Part shown: piece after piece, positions 35,601-42,540 of the stretch | How positions within the stretch are numbered: position 1 is the stretch's first letter | Layout of the letters: the number at the start of each line of letters is the position of its first letter | NCBI RefSeq assembly: GCF_000321225.1 | Contig: NW_004451856.1 | Coordinates: forward strand, 83,623-147,622 | Source of the DNA: Odobenus rosmarus divergens | Lineage: Eukaryota > Chordata > Mammalia > Carnivora > Odobenidae | DNA: 64,000 nucleotides | Reading direction: 5' to 3' | Notes under the pieces: model-generated | Told to the model about the DNA's origin: nothing | The model's input: only the letters and a program-made list of their open reading frames with translations | Database searches by the model: none | Program-made: the position numbers and the translations under genes

Positions 35601-36174
35601 TATTCAACAGTGTAGCATGAATGATGTTTCGTGACAGTATGGATTTATTTTATCCTAGTGGATGAATGGAATTTCATTGTAGGACTATAGCATAGGTTTT
35701 CAATATGACCCCGTTGGTGGAACTTCAGATTGTCTACAGATTATTATTATAACTAATAATGCTGCAGTAAGCATCTTTGTACTTATATCTTCGCACCCTC
35801 AAGTTGGCATTTGGAATATGATTGATAACTACCACATTTTTATATTATAGAAAGGGTATATAATTTTTTGTTTTTCGATGAAGACCACCATTCCATATAA
35901 AAGAATTAAAGATTTCAGAAAGCTTATTCAGCCTTTTTTTCTTTTTAGTGATTGCTTTTTAATTACGAGTTTCTTTTTTCAGGGCCTTCTCTCAGAACTT
36001 TTACATAATTGTGATGGACAACTGAAAGGGGAAGTGGCCCAGATGGCCGCTTACTATGAACATCGTCTACAGCTCGGTAGCAAAGCCATTTATCACTTGG
36101 AAGCATTTGTGGCCAAATTTATGGCACTTTATAAGAAGTTCATGGAGGATGGATTGGAAGGCATGATGTTTTGA
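18438..36174 (+). CDS. RFC3: Replication factor C subunit 3 (complete, nine exons)
   Basis: RFC3 is the 38-kDa subunit of the RFC1-5 clamp loader, which opens PCNA and loads it on primer-template junctions in the nucleus; it also serves in the alternative loaders with RAD17, CTF18 or ATAD5. Joined exons are 18438-18524, 21190-21327, 24240-24307, 26020-26117, 29220-29401, 30577-30713, 30803-30901, 34439-34508 and 35983-36174: 1071 nt, 356 codons plus TGA, the length I know for mammalian RFC3. Visible motifs are a Walker [10 protein letters not shown] (residues 42-50, with Lys in place of the usual Thr/Ser after the lysine), a Walker B-like LLTEVD (133-138, lacking the DEAD form), sensor-1 region CCNS (164-167) and the SRC motif (177-179). 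The altered Walker motifs fit known biology: the yeast orthologue is Rfc5, a subunit with poor or no ATPase. A helical C-terminal collar domain follows. All eight introns are GT-AG and no exon has a frameshift or stop, so it is intact. Confidence 0.97.
18525..21189 (+). other. RFC3: RFC3 intron 1
   Basis: GT-AG, 2665 bp. The first 100 bp continue the CpG island (G-run at 18546-18557). About 18725-19020 is an ancient interspersed repeat (GAACAGCAAGTGCAAATTCC, GAACTGACATCATCTGACTA). A plus-strand CAN-SINE lies at 20091-20282, and a fragment at 20288-20330 may be MER5-like. The acceptor is preceded by a long T-tract (21169-21183) ending AACCAG. Confidence 0.9.
20086..20287 (+). mobile_element. 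CAN-SINE in RFC3 intron 1
   Basis: The body is 20091-20282: GGGCGCCTGGGTGGCTCAGT head, CTCTCTCTCTCAAATAAATA tail, then a 17-A run. Only a short flank repeat (CACTC on both sides) is visible. Confidence 0.85.
21190..21327 (+). CDS. RFC3: RFC3 exon 2 (Walker A)
   Basis: Codons 30-75, [10 protein letters not shown] to HQTIT, in phase 0 at both ends. It carries the nucleotide-binding P-loop GPSGAGKKT. Donor GTAAGC. Confidence 0.96.
22150..22378 (-). mobile_element. CAN-SINE (minus) in RFC3 intron 2
   Basis: It starts with a T-run, passes GAAAGATTTTATTTATTTAC and AATCATGACCTGAGCTGAAG, and ends TGAGCCACCCAGGTGCTCTG. The flanks ACAAATAGATTT (from 22150) and ACAAATGGATTTTAG (from 22364) form the target duplication. 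Confidence 0.85.
22640..24020 (+). mobile_element. Old L1 ORF2 remnant in RFC3 intron 2
   Basis: L1-like phrases occur in plus order: GAAATGATCTTAAAGTACATATGG, CTATTATAATCAAAACAATATTG, GGAATAGAGAATTGAATCAG, GGAAAGACAACCTGGTAGAA. It is strongly decayed, limits are approximate, and no usable frame remains. Confidence 0.6.
24240..24307 (+). CDS. RFC3: RFC3 exon 3
   Basis: Codons 76-97 plus two bases of codon 98 ([10 protein letters not shown] to LEVNP, then AG). Donor GTAAGG. It encodes the strand region between the P-loop and Walker B. Confidence 0.95.
24308..26019 (+). other. RFC3: RFC3 intron 3
   Basis: GT-AG, 1712 bp. A minus MIR remnant lies at about 25022-25120 (CAGTAGTAGGCACTGTGTGAG, TTTTCCCCAGGTAG). 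Otherwise nothing is recognised; the frames at 24868-25515 are on overlapping opposite strands and look like chance. Confidence 0.88.
26020..26117 (+). CDS. RFC3: RFC3 exon 4
   Basis: It completes Ser98 and runs [10 protein letters not shown] to SQRDFK130, plus the first base of codon 131. Acceptor TTGTATAG, donor GTATGT. Confidence 0.95.
26269..26492 (+). mobile_element. CAN-SINE in RFC3 intron 4 (first)
   Basis: The body is about 26287-26474 (GGGCGCCTGGGTGGCTCAGT ... AAATAAATAAATAAAAATCTT). The 18-bp target duplication AGAAGTGAATAAGAGAGG is exact at 26269-26286 and 26475-26492, so this is a relatively young insertion. Confidence 0.92.
27113..27321 (-). mobile_element. CAN-SINE (minus) in RFC3 intron 4
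   Basis: It begins with a T-run and GAGAGAGAGAGATAAAGAG, includes CCCTGAGATCATGACCTGAG, and ends AACTGAGCCACCCAGGCGCT. The target duplication is not clear. Confidence 0.8.
27322..28010 (-). mobile_element. Old L1 ORF2 fragment (minus) in intron 4
   Basis: Antisense L1 phrases are visible: GTGGATGTCCTTGTCATGAC, CTGCTTCTGCATCCATGAAT, TAGATTATATTGGGTCTTCT and AGAATAAAGCTCACTTGGTC. A TA run is at 27482-27494. Limits are approximate. Confidence 0.65.
28486..28701 (+). mobile_element. CAN-SINE in RFC3 intron 4 (second)
   Basis: The body is about 28496-28691, head GGGGCGCCTGGGTGGCTCAG, tail AAATAAATAAATAAAATCC plus A-rich. The flanks GAAAAATACA and GAGAAATACA resemble a target duplication with one change. 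Confidence 0.86.
29220..29401 (+). CDS. RFC3: RFC3 exon 5 (Walker B, SRC motif)
   Basis: It completes Val131 and runs to Asp191. It encodes VLLTEVDK (Walker B region), the conserved [15 protein letters not shown] helix, sensor-1 CCNS and RSRC. Donor GTAAGT. The end reads PAPRIED; I recall Ser, not Arg, at residue 188 in human RFC3. Confidence 0.96.
29402..30576 (+). other. RFC3: RFC3 intron 5
   Basis: GT-AG, 1175 bp, acceptor TTTGTAG. It contains a TA-rich microsatellite (29561-29644) with a repeated flank, a segment at about 29670-29735 that recurs in intron 7, and a GC-richer part at 30170-30420 ending in a likely minus MIR fragment (about 30340-30400). Confidence 0.9.
29561..29644. repeat. 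TA-rich microsatellite with duplicated flank
   Basis: Two TA runs are each followed by ATATAGTAGTAAATG (ending 29586 and 29644, 58 bp apart), with a CATGTAGTGTG link between. This suggests a local duplication of a TA-run unit. Confidence 0.8.
30577..30713 (+). CDS. RFC3: RFC3 exon 6
   Basis: Codons 192-236 plus two bases of 237 ([10 protein letters not shown] to CRVQ). It encodes the lid-domain helices with the conserved [12 protein letters not shown] segment (sensor-2 region). Donor GTGAGT. Confidence 0.96.
30714..30802 (+). other. RFC3: RFC3 intron 6 (short)
   Basis: Only 89 bp, GT-AG, acceptor CATGTAG. An open frame runs through it from 30714 into exon 7, but splicing is clear from the conserved VQQYPFTADQ junction. 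Confidence 0.95.
30803..30901 (+). CDS. RFC3: RFC3 exon 7
   Basis: It completes Gln237 and encodes [10 protein letters not shown] to SQQTPQ plus two bases of Arg270. Donor GTAACC. It marks the start of the C-terminal collar domain. Confidence 0.96.
33285..33440 (+). mobile_element. MIR SINE in RFC3 intron 7 (first)
   Basis: MIR word order: GGGCTTTGGAGTCAGACTTG, TTAACCTCTCTGAACTTAAG, GTTGTGAGGTCTAAATAGCA, GGGGTTAAATAAATG. Confidence 0.75.
33465..33660 (+). mobile_element. MIR SINE in RFC3 intron 7 (second)
   Basis: A second copy just 25 bp downstream: GGTTACTTAAAACTATCTGA, TTTTTTCATCTAAAAGATGG, TGTGAGGACTAAGTTGTTAC, TCTTGCACATAGCAGGGGCT. Confidence 0.75.
34439..34508 (+). CDS. RFC3: RFC3 exon 8
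   Basis: It completes Arg270 and encodes [10 protein letters not shown] to PPEIIMK293. Donor GTAATC, phase 0. Confidence 0.95.
34509..35982 (+). other. RFC3: RFC3 intron 8
   Basis: GT-AG, 1474 bp, acceptor CTTTTTTCAG. It holds an ancient repeat (about 34620-34900, starting CAACAGATATTTATTGAGCC), a MER2-like DNA element (34922-35219) and a minus L1 3'-region fragment (about 35400-35830, with ATAATGCTGCAGTAAGCATC). Confidence 0.88.
34922..35219. mobile_element. MER2-like Tigger DNA transposon remnant
   Basis: It starts ATGTGACCCTTGAACCTTG and ends AAGAGTCAGCTGTA, whose reverse complement TACAGCTGACTCTT mirrors the start: terminal inverted repeats of the MER2 type (CAGTTGACCCTTGAAC). Inner words ACTGATAAACAGTTGATTAA and AATAAAATAAGCTAGAG also fit. 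It is internally deleted and not autonomous. Confidence 0.6.
35983..36174 (+). CDS. RFC3: RFC3 exon 9 (terminal coding exon)
   Basis: Codons 294-356 and TGA (36172-36174), [10 protein letters not shown] to DGLEGMMF. It encodes the helical C-terminal collar that holds the five RFC subunits together. Confidence 0.97.
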   Translation, partial: GLLSELLHNCDGQLKGEVAQMAAYYEHRLQLGSKAIYHLEAFVAKFMALYKKFMEDGLEGMMF

Positions 36175-36290
36175 CATCTTGAGGTCTATCCTTAATTGTT
36201 CCTAATATTTCTCAGTATCAGCATTTACATTCAGTTTATATTGGAAGAGCTGCAGGTAAAATAAACTAACTTTACTTACTCATGTCTTAT
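36175..36290 (+). terminator. RFC3: RFC3 3' UTR with poly(A) signal
   Basis: AATAAA at 36260-36265 is followed by a G/T-rich stretch (TTTGTGGGTTTTTTTGG, 36290-36306) typical downstream of cleavage. Cleavage is therefore likely near 36280, giving a short 3' UTR of about 105 nt. Longer alternative ends cannot be excluded. Confidence 0.75.
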
Positions 36291-37406
36291 TTGTGGGTTT
36301 TTTTGGTAATAATTCCCCTGTGAATTATTATTATAATCTTAAGTTAAATAATTGCTCCTTTATACTAAAGAAGTATATTGAAAAGAGACAACTTAGAAAC
36401 TTTAGAGTCCAAAAACATGATTTTAATGTACTTTCACAATTTGCTATCCAAGTATGCAATGCTGGTCCTCTCATTTTCCATTCATTCTCTCATCTGTTGG
36501 AGGAAGCAGAGATTATTTTCTACCCTCCAAGGGACCATTTTTGGCCATAGGCACATAACTCTTCGCTTGGCAGGTCATTACCTTTAATCATATTTTCCCT
36601 CGAGAACTGTATTTTTGCAGGAAATATAAGGATTAATTGTGAAATGTAATAGCATGAGTATGAAGAAAATTGTTGGAACCATTTCTGTTGAAACTACAGA
36701 AATCCAACTTTTATTTCAGTGATTCAGGTTTGGTATTAGGTTGGCTACTAAGTATGCATGTTTTCATTAAATGCTTGAGGTTCCGAAGAACATGTGTCAT
36801 GTGGTTCACAGCAAAGGTATATTAGTATAGAAATTACTCTTTGAACAAGTACATTTTTCTGTCATTGATCTATCCTTTGGAACATTTTTTCATTAGAAAT
36901 TTGGTTCATGGAACAAAGTTTCCTTGACAGATTTGTATTACAGGCTCCGAACAGTTTCTTTAATTTGGGGCAACAGAAGCATGACTCCAAAAAAAGCTAA
37001 ACCAACAAGGTGAAATAAAAGATTTTAAGTTTAAATAAGTTAAATTACCTCTGTAAGGGTAACAGGGAGACATGTTCTTCCAGCAGTTGGTAATAAACAG
37101 GAAGTGTTTAATTGACAGACACAGCTGCACACATGCAAAAAGCCTAATACAATTTTAGGCTTATGGGAAACTGTTACGGTCAAGAGAGATGATGATTGCC
37201 TTTCTGTGTTTGTTTTGGTGGTACTACTAGTTAGCCCCAGTTGGCAGTCCCAGTCATTGAGGGGTTTATATGCCAGGGGGAAAGTGAGATTTGGGAGAGC
37301 TAAGAAAGTTTTAATTTGGAAAAAAGAAAAGTAAAAATATGGTGACTGTCTTTTAATGTTTAGAATAATGCACTTGGAAGCGTGAGCGGTCTTATAATTT
37401 GCATAT
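36291..37406. other. 3' flank of RFC3, nothing recognised
   Basis: No gene or named repeat is seen. The short overlapping frames at 36293-36587 follow the gene end and lack features. Confidence 0.45.
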
Positions 37407-37606
37407 CTCTAGAGCAGTGCTTCTCAGAGTAGAATCCCTGGACCAGCACCAGCATCACTTGGGAACTAAGAAACACAAACTCTCAATTTTCATTCCACAT
37501 CTACTGAATCAGCAACTATGGGAATGGGCCTCAGCAGTCTTTGTGTTGTACCACTTCTTAAGGGAATTCTGATGTATGCTTAAGTTTGAGAACCACTGCT
37601 CTAGAG
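37407..37606 (+). mobile_element. MER5A-like hAT element with exact 8-bp target duplication
   Basis: The element body is 37415-37598 (184 bp). It starts CAGTGCTTCTCAGAG and ends TTGAGAACCACTG, which are inverted repeats. CTCTAGAG is exact at 37407-37414 and 37599-37606, the 8-bp duplication expected of hAT transposons. It is non-autonomous, with no coding capacity. Confidence 0.85.
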
Positions 37607-38318
37607 AACGTATACTTAGGATCAATGGGCATAGATTAAAGAGAGACAGTTGGAGGTAAAGAACAACTTTCTAACAGTGGCTATCATAATTGTTTGGCAA
37701 GCTTGAGAGCTCCTTATAAACAGGAAATGTTCAGGTGGAGAATTAATGGAGAATGCAATGCTTACATATGTTAGGCATTGCAGTGGGAACTTTCTATGTA
37801 TTATTATAACCTTACATCTTTAGGAGGTATTGTTCTATAAAAATAGGCTGAGATTTAGAGAAATGAAGTATTTTATATAATAAAACATGCCCATTTAAAG
37901 CCTATGATTTTTGACAAACATAGAGTAGCCACCATCCCAATCAGGATACAGATTTCATTACCCTAAAAAGTTTCTTACACATTCCTTTATGGTCAGTCTA
38001 CCCCTACCCTGTCCCAAGTGACCACTGATGTGCTTGCTGTCATTATAAGTTAATGACATGCTGTTCAAGAATGTAGAGTCAAATATTGTATCGTCCTTTT
38101 GTCAGGCTTCATTGAGAAATAATAATTGAGATTCCTTTATGTTTTTGAAACTTAATGTTTCCTCTATGTTTTTGAAACAATGTTTCACTAATTTTAATTT
38201 TTATTGACCAGTTTGTATATGTTTTAAACCTGTTTACTTATTGATGGACCTTTGGGTGTCCAGGTTTTGATTATTATAAACAAATTTGCTCTGAATATTG
38301 TTGTATAAGTCTTTTTCT

Positions 38319-38432
38319 GGACTTACTCTTTTCCTTGTCTTGAGTAAATATGTAAGAATAGAATGACTGGACATAGGACTTACTCTTTTCATTGTCTTGA
38401 GTAAGTATGTAGGAATAGAATGACTGGACATA
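38319..38432. repeat. 57-bp tandem duplication, two copies
   Basis: The unit GGACTTACTCTTTTC ... GACTGGACATA repeats at 38319-38375 and 38376-38432 with a few differences. It lies in old L1 sequence, left of the younger L1 insertion. Confidence 0.9.
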
Positions 38433-38460
38433 GGATAGGTGTATAAGTTTAACTTTTAAG

Positions 38461-39126
38461 AAGTTGCCAAACCGGTGGGAATGCAAGCTGGTACAGCCAC
38501 TCTGGAAAACAGTATGGAAGTTCCTCAAGATGTTAAGAATAGAGCTACCTGACAGCCCAGCAATTGCACTACTAGGTATTTACCCCAAAGATACAGACGT
38601 AGTGAAAAGAAGGGGCACGTGCACCCCAATGTTCATAGCAGCAATGTCCATAATAGCCAAACTGTGGAAAGAGCCAAGATGCCCTTCAACAGATGAATGG
38701 ATAAAGATGTGGTACATATACACAATGGAATATTACTCAGCCATCAAAAAGGATGAATACCCACCATTTACATCCACATGGATGGAACTGGAGGGGATTA
38801 TCTTAAGTGAAGTAGGTCAAGCAGAGAAAGACAATTATTGTATGGTTTCACTCATATGTGGAACATAAGCAGTAGCACGGAGGACCATAGCAGAAGGGAA
38901 GGAAATCCAAAGGGGCAGAAATCAAGAGAGGGAGATGACTGTGGACCCCAAGAAACAATCTGGGGTTTCAGAGGGGAGGAGGGTGGGGGGAGGGGGTAAC
39001 AGGGTGATGGGTACTGGGTGTTATACTTAACTAATGAATCATTGAACACTACATCAAAACTAATCATATACTATACAGTGGCTAACTGAACATAATAAAA
39101 CCAAAAAAACACAAAAGTTGCCGAAC
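38461..39126 (+). mobile_element. 5'-truncated L1 with target duplication
   Basis: The body is 38473-39114. It encodes the last part of ORF2 in one frame from 38464 to 38868, including [29 protein letters not shown] and the family hallmark MWYIYTMEYYSAIKK. A 3' UTR follows with TGGACCCCAAGAAACAATCTGG and a G-rich GGGGAGGAGGGTGGGGGGAG, ending in AATAAAACCAAAAAAACACA. The flanks AAGTTGCCAAAC (38461-38472) and AAGTTGCCGAAC (39115-39126) are the target duplication. The 5'-truncated copy cannot move by itself. Confidence 0.92.
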
Positions 39127-39793
39127 AAGCTTCCCAATGAGGTTGTACCATTTTACATTCCTACCAACAAAATACGAGAATTCTGGTTGTTCCTATAAAA
39201 TTGGTTTCATTGATTTTCTGTACAGTTCTATATTTTATTGATTACCTTTTTATCTTTATTAATCCCATTCTCCTCCTTTTGATTTAGTTTGCTCTTATTT
39301 TTCCAGAATCTTAATATGGAAATTTAGATCATTGATTTTAGACCAATTTTCTAATATTATTTAAAATTAAAAATTTCACCCTGTGTACTGATCTAGCTTC
39401 CTCTACAAACTTTGATGTCTTGTGTTTTCATTTCCATTAGTTTAAATTATTTTTTAATTTCACCTGTGCTTTTTTCTTTGAGTGAATTATTACTTGGAAA
39501 TGTGTTAATTTCCAAATAAGATTTTTCCAAATACATTTTCAGATCTTCTTTATTCTTGTTAATTTTCTGTCATTTACTGAAAGGAGTATTGAAATCTCCA
39601 GCCGTAATTATGGATTTGTCTAATTCAGTTCTTTTGGGTTTTACCTCATGCATTTTGAAGCTCATTATTAAGTGCAAACATATTAAGGATTATTATGTCT
39701 TGCTGATGAATTGACACGTTTGTCATTATGAAATGTGCCTCTTTATTTCTGATAATACTTCTTGTGCTAAATTTACTTTATCTAATATTTCCT

Positions 39794-40203
39794 AATTTTT
39801 TTTTAACATATAATGTATTATTTGTTTCAGAGGTACAGGTCTGTGATTCAACAGTCGTAAACAATTCACAGCGCTCACGATAGCACATACCCTCCCCAAT
39901 GTCTATCACCCCATCTCTCCCACCCCCCTCCACTCCCGCAACCGTCAGTTTGTTTCCTGAGACTAAGAATTCCTATCAGTGAGGTCATATGACACATCTT
40001 TCTCTGTTTGACTTATTTCGCTCAGCACAATATCTTCCAGTTCCATCCACATCGTTGCAAATGGCAAGCTATCATTCCTTTTGATGGCTGCATAATATTC
40101 CATTGTATGTATATGTGTGTGTGTATATATATATATACACACACACATATATGTATACACCACATCTTCTTTATCCATTCATCTGTCAATGGACATCTTG
40201 GCT
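39794..40203 (-). mobile_element. 5'-truncated L1 (minus), younger carnivore-type
   Basis: It starts with a T-run and ACATATAATGTATTATTTGT, the reverse complement of the L1 tail seen at 51.6 kb. The minus frame 39963-40178 encodes an ORF2 end with MEYYAAIKRNDSLPFATMW. It also contains a palindromic GT/TA/CA microsatellite (40105-40158). Confidence 0.85.
40105..40158. repeat. Palindromic GT-TA-CA microsatellite
   Basis: GTATGTATATGTGTGTGTGT, then a TA run, then CACACACACATATATGTATAC. The two arms are near-perfect inverted repeats, so the tract can fold as a hairpin. Confidence 0.85.
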
Positions 40204-40425
40204 GTTAAGATAGCCTTCCAGCTTTCTTTTGCTGAGTGTTTGCATGGTAGACATATTTCTTCTAGTTAAGGTCTGCTAGCAATGAATTCTCAGTTTTGTT
40301 TATCTGGAATATATCTTTTATCTTCATTTATAGAGTTCTTGGTTGATTTTACTTTTATTTTTTTTCCACAGCACTTTAAATATTTCATTCTACTACCTTC
40401 TATTATTTCTGCTAAGAAGTTGATT

Positions 40426-40624
40426 AAGTTGTGTCAGGGGCGCCTGGGTGGGCCAGTCAATCAAGCATCCGACTCTTGATTTTGGCTCAGGTCCTGATCT
40501 CAGGGTCGTGGGATTGAGCCCTGTATGGGGCTCAGCGCTCAGCACAGTCTGCTTGTCTCTCCCTCTGCTCTTCCCCTGCTTGCTCTCTCTATCTCATAAA
40601 TAAATAAAATCTTTAAGATGTGTC
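40426..40624 (+). mobile_element. CAN-SINE with target duplication
   Basis: The body is 40436-40614. It has an older head variant (GGGGCGCCTGGGTGGGCCAG, GACTCTTGATTTTGGCTCAG) and the tail ATAAATAAATAAAATCTTT. The flanks AAGTTGTGTC and AAGATGTGTC differ by one base. Confidence 0.85.
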
Positions 40625-41215
40625 TTGACACTATTTTTCTTAGTATTTTCCTGTTTATATTGCTTCATATTTGTTGTTGATCCTTTGAGTTGTGGGTTTA
40701 TGTATTTTATCAAGTTTAGAAAAATTTAGCTGTTTCCATCAAATATTTTTCTTCCCTATCCTGAGACTAGTTTTATCTCTCTGACTTCCTGATAGTGTCC
40801 TGTAGAATCTCTTTTTTTCCAGGCCTTTTCTCACTGTCCTTCAGTTGGATTAGGTTCTGTTGCCTTCAGTCTTTTGCACAGTTTAACCTGCTTTTAAGAC
40901 CATGCGGTGAAATTGTCATTTTAAATAATGAATTTCTCCACTCTGGAAGTTAAGTTTCATTTGGTTCTTTTTTATATTTTACATTTCTCATTCTGTTCAT
41001 GATTTTAAAAAAAAATTCTTATATTAATAACCCTTTTGAAGTCTTTGATAATTCCATCATATATTTCTAGATCTGTTTCTGTTGACTGATAATTTTTCCT
41101 GATCATAGGTCAGGTATCCTGCCTTTTTGTATGTGCATGAATTTTTATTGGATGCTGGCTATTTTGAATATTATATTGGAATGTTACATTCTGAATGTCT
41201 GAATTCAGTTGTCTT

Positions 41216-41402
41216 TAAAGAGGTTTTTTTTATGATTTTATTTGAGAGAGAGAGAGCGCTAATGGGGGGTGGGGCAGAGGGAGAAGCAGACTCCCTGCTG
41301 AGTAGAGAGCCCCACGTGGGGCTCCATCCCAGGACCCTGGGATCATGACCTGAGCTGAAGGCAGACACTTAACTGAACCACCCAGGCATCCCTAAAGAGT
41401 TG
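41216..41402 (-). mobile_element. CAN-SINE (minus)
   Basis: The body is about 41227-41391, from the T-run and ATGATTTTATTTGAGAGAGA to AACTGAACCACCCAGGCATCC. The flanks TAAAGAGGTT and TAAAGAGTTG resemble a target duplication. The next SINE begins within 15 bp. Confidence 0.82.
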
Positions 41403-41755
41403 TTTTTTTTTTAATATTTTATTTATTAGAGCATATAAGCGAGCATGGGGGGTGGGGTGGAGGGAGACGGAGAGAGAGAGAGAGAATCCCACACAGATAC
41501 TGGATATTGGATATTATCAGATACATGGTCTGCAAATATTTTCTCCCATTCAGTAGGTTGCCTTTTCATTGTATGTGGGACTCGATCTCATGACCTAAAT
41601 TAACCTGACCATTTATGGTCTGCAAATATTTTCTCCCATTCAGTAGGTTGCCTTTTCATTGTATGTGGGACTTGATCTCATGACCCTGAGATCATGACCT
41701 GAGCCAAAACCAAGTGCCTGACACTCAACCGACTAAGCCACCCAGGCTCCCCTAA
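41403..41755 (-). mobile_element. CAN-SINE (minus) carrying a duplicated L1 piece
   Basis: The left part (41403-41496) is a minus SINE tail with an A/G-rich run; the right part (about 41665-41752) ends in GACTAAGCCACCCAGGCTCCC. In the middle, 41501-41574 is not SINE but matches L1 at 43541-43615. A 71-bp L1-SINE junction segment occurs twice, at 41525-41595 and 41615-41685 (90-bp period, one difference seen). See findings. Confidence 0.85.
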
Positions 41756-42540
41756 AACAGTTTTGAACTTTGTTTTAGCAACAGTTATTTGATTAGCAGC
41801 TTGATCCCTTTTGCTGCTTGTTTTTCACCTTTTTTAGAGTAGTTTTTATCCCTAGTTGAGCTTTACTACTGAGGTATGATTTTTGTGGTGTTCTACTAAA
41901 TGCCCTGGCGATCACTGAGTTATCTGTATCCTGAATCACCAGAAATCAAATGTCTTCCAGCCCTGCGTGAGCTCTGGTAATTTTTCAGCTTATAGTTTCC
42001 AACAAATCTTTTCCCAGTAGTTTTGTTTTTGTTTTTGTTTTTCTTTTGGTCTGGCTTTGTGGAGTCATACCCAATGCATATGTGGCTTAGTAATCAGCCA
42101 AAGATGCAAGGAAATCCTTATACAGATTTTTGTATGCTTTTTCTGTATAACTCTCTTTCCGGATCTCTGCTGTGTATATTCGGCCGCCTCATCCTCTGAA
42201 TTCTGCTCTTTTCTCCAGCTCATTGTTATTGCATTTGTCTGCTTGGATTTGCCCTTCTTACCTGCAGGAAAATGCCTCTAGGCAAAACTCAGGGGTGATT
42301 TTAAGAGTTTATGTCATTGGTTTCTTTTTTCTTATGCATCACAGTCTTGCACTGCCTGCTGTCCAGTATCCATTATAGAGTTGCTATATATATTTTGTCT
42401 AGTTTTCTAGTTGTTTACAATGGGAGGGCAAGTCTAGGATCGGTTACTCTTTTATAATTGGTAGTGAAAGTCTTGAATTAAGAATTTTAACTGAAAGCCC
42501 TGATTTCTGTGTGTGAATCTTACACAGTTCTTTAAAACTC

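Larger units (their letters stand above)
37880..42540 (-). mobile_element. Old L1 block (minus), heavily interrupted
   Basis: Antisense L1M-type sequence is visible in pieces: GACCTTTGGGTGTCCAGGTTTTGATTATTATAAAC (38246-38280), GTTGTACCATTTTACATTCC (39142-39161), ATTGAAATCTCCAGCCGTAA (about 39588), AGCTCATTATTAAGTGCAAAC (39659) and CCAGCTTTCTTTTGCTGAG (40219). Younger insertions split it: a plus L1 end (38473-39114), a minus L1 end (39794-40203) and three CAN-SINEs. Limits are approximate, and more than one L1 copy may be involved. Confidence 0.65.

Noticed and set aside
38464..38868. 134-codon open frame as a gene
   Set aside because: The protein is the C-terminal end of L1 ORF2 (MWYIYTMEYYSAIKK) inside a 5'-truncated L1 with a target duplication.
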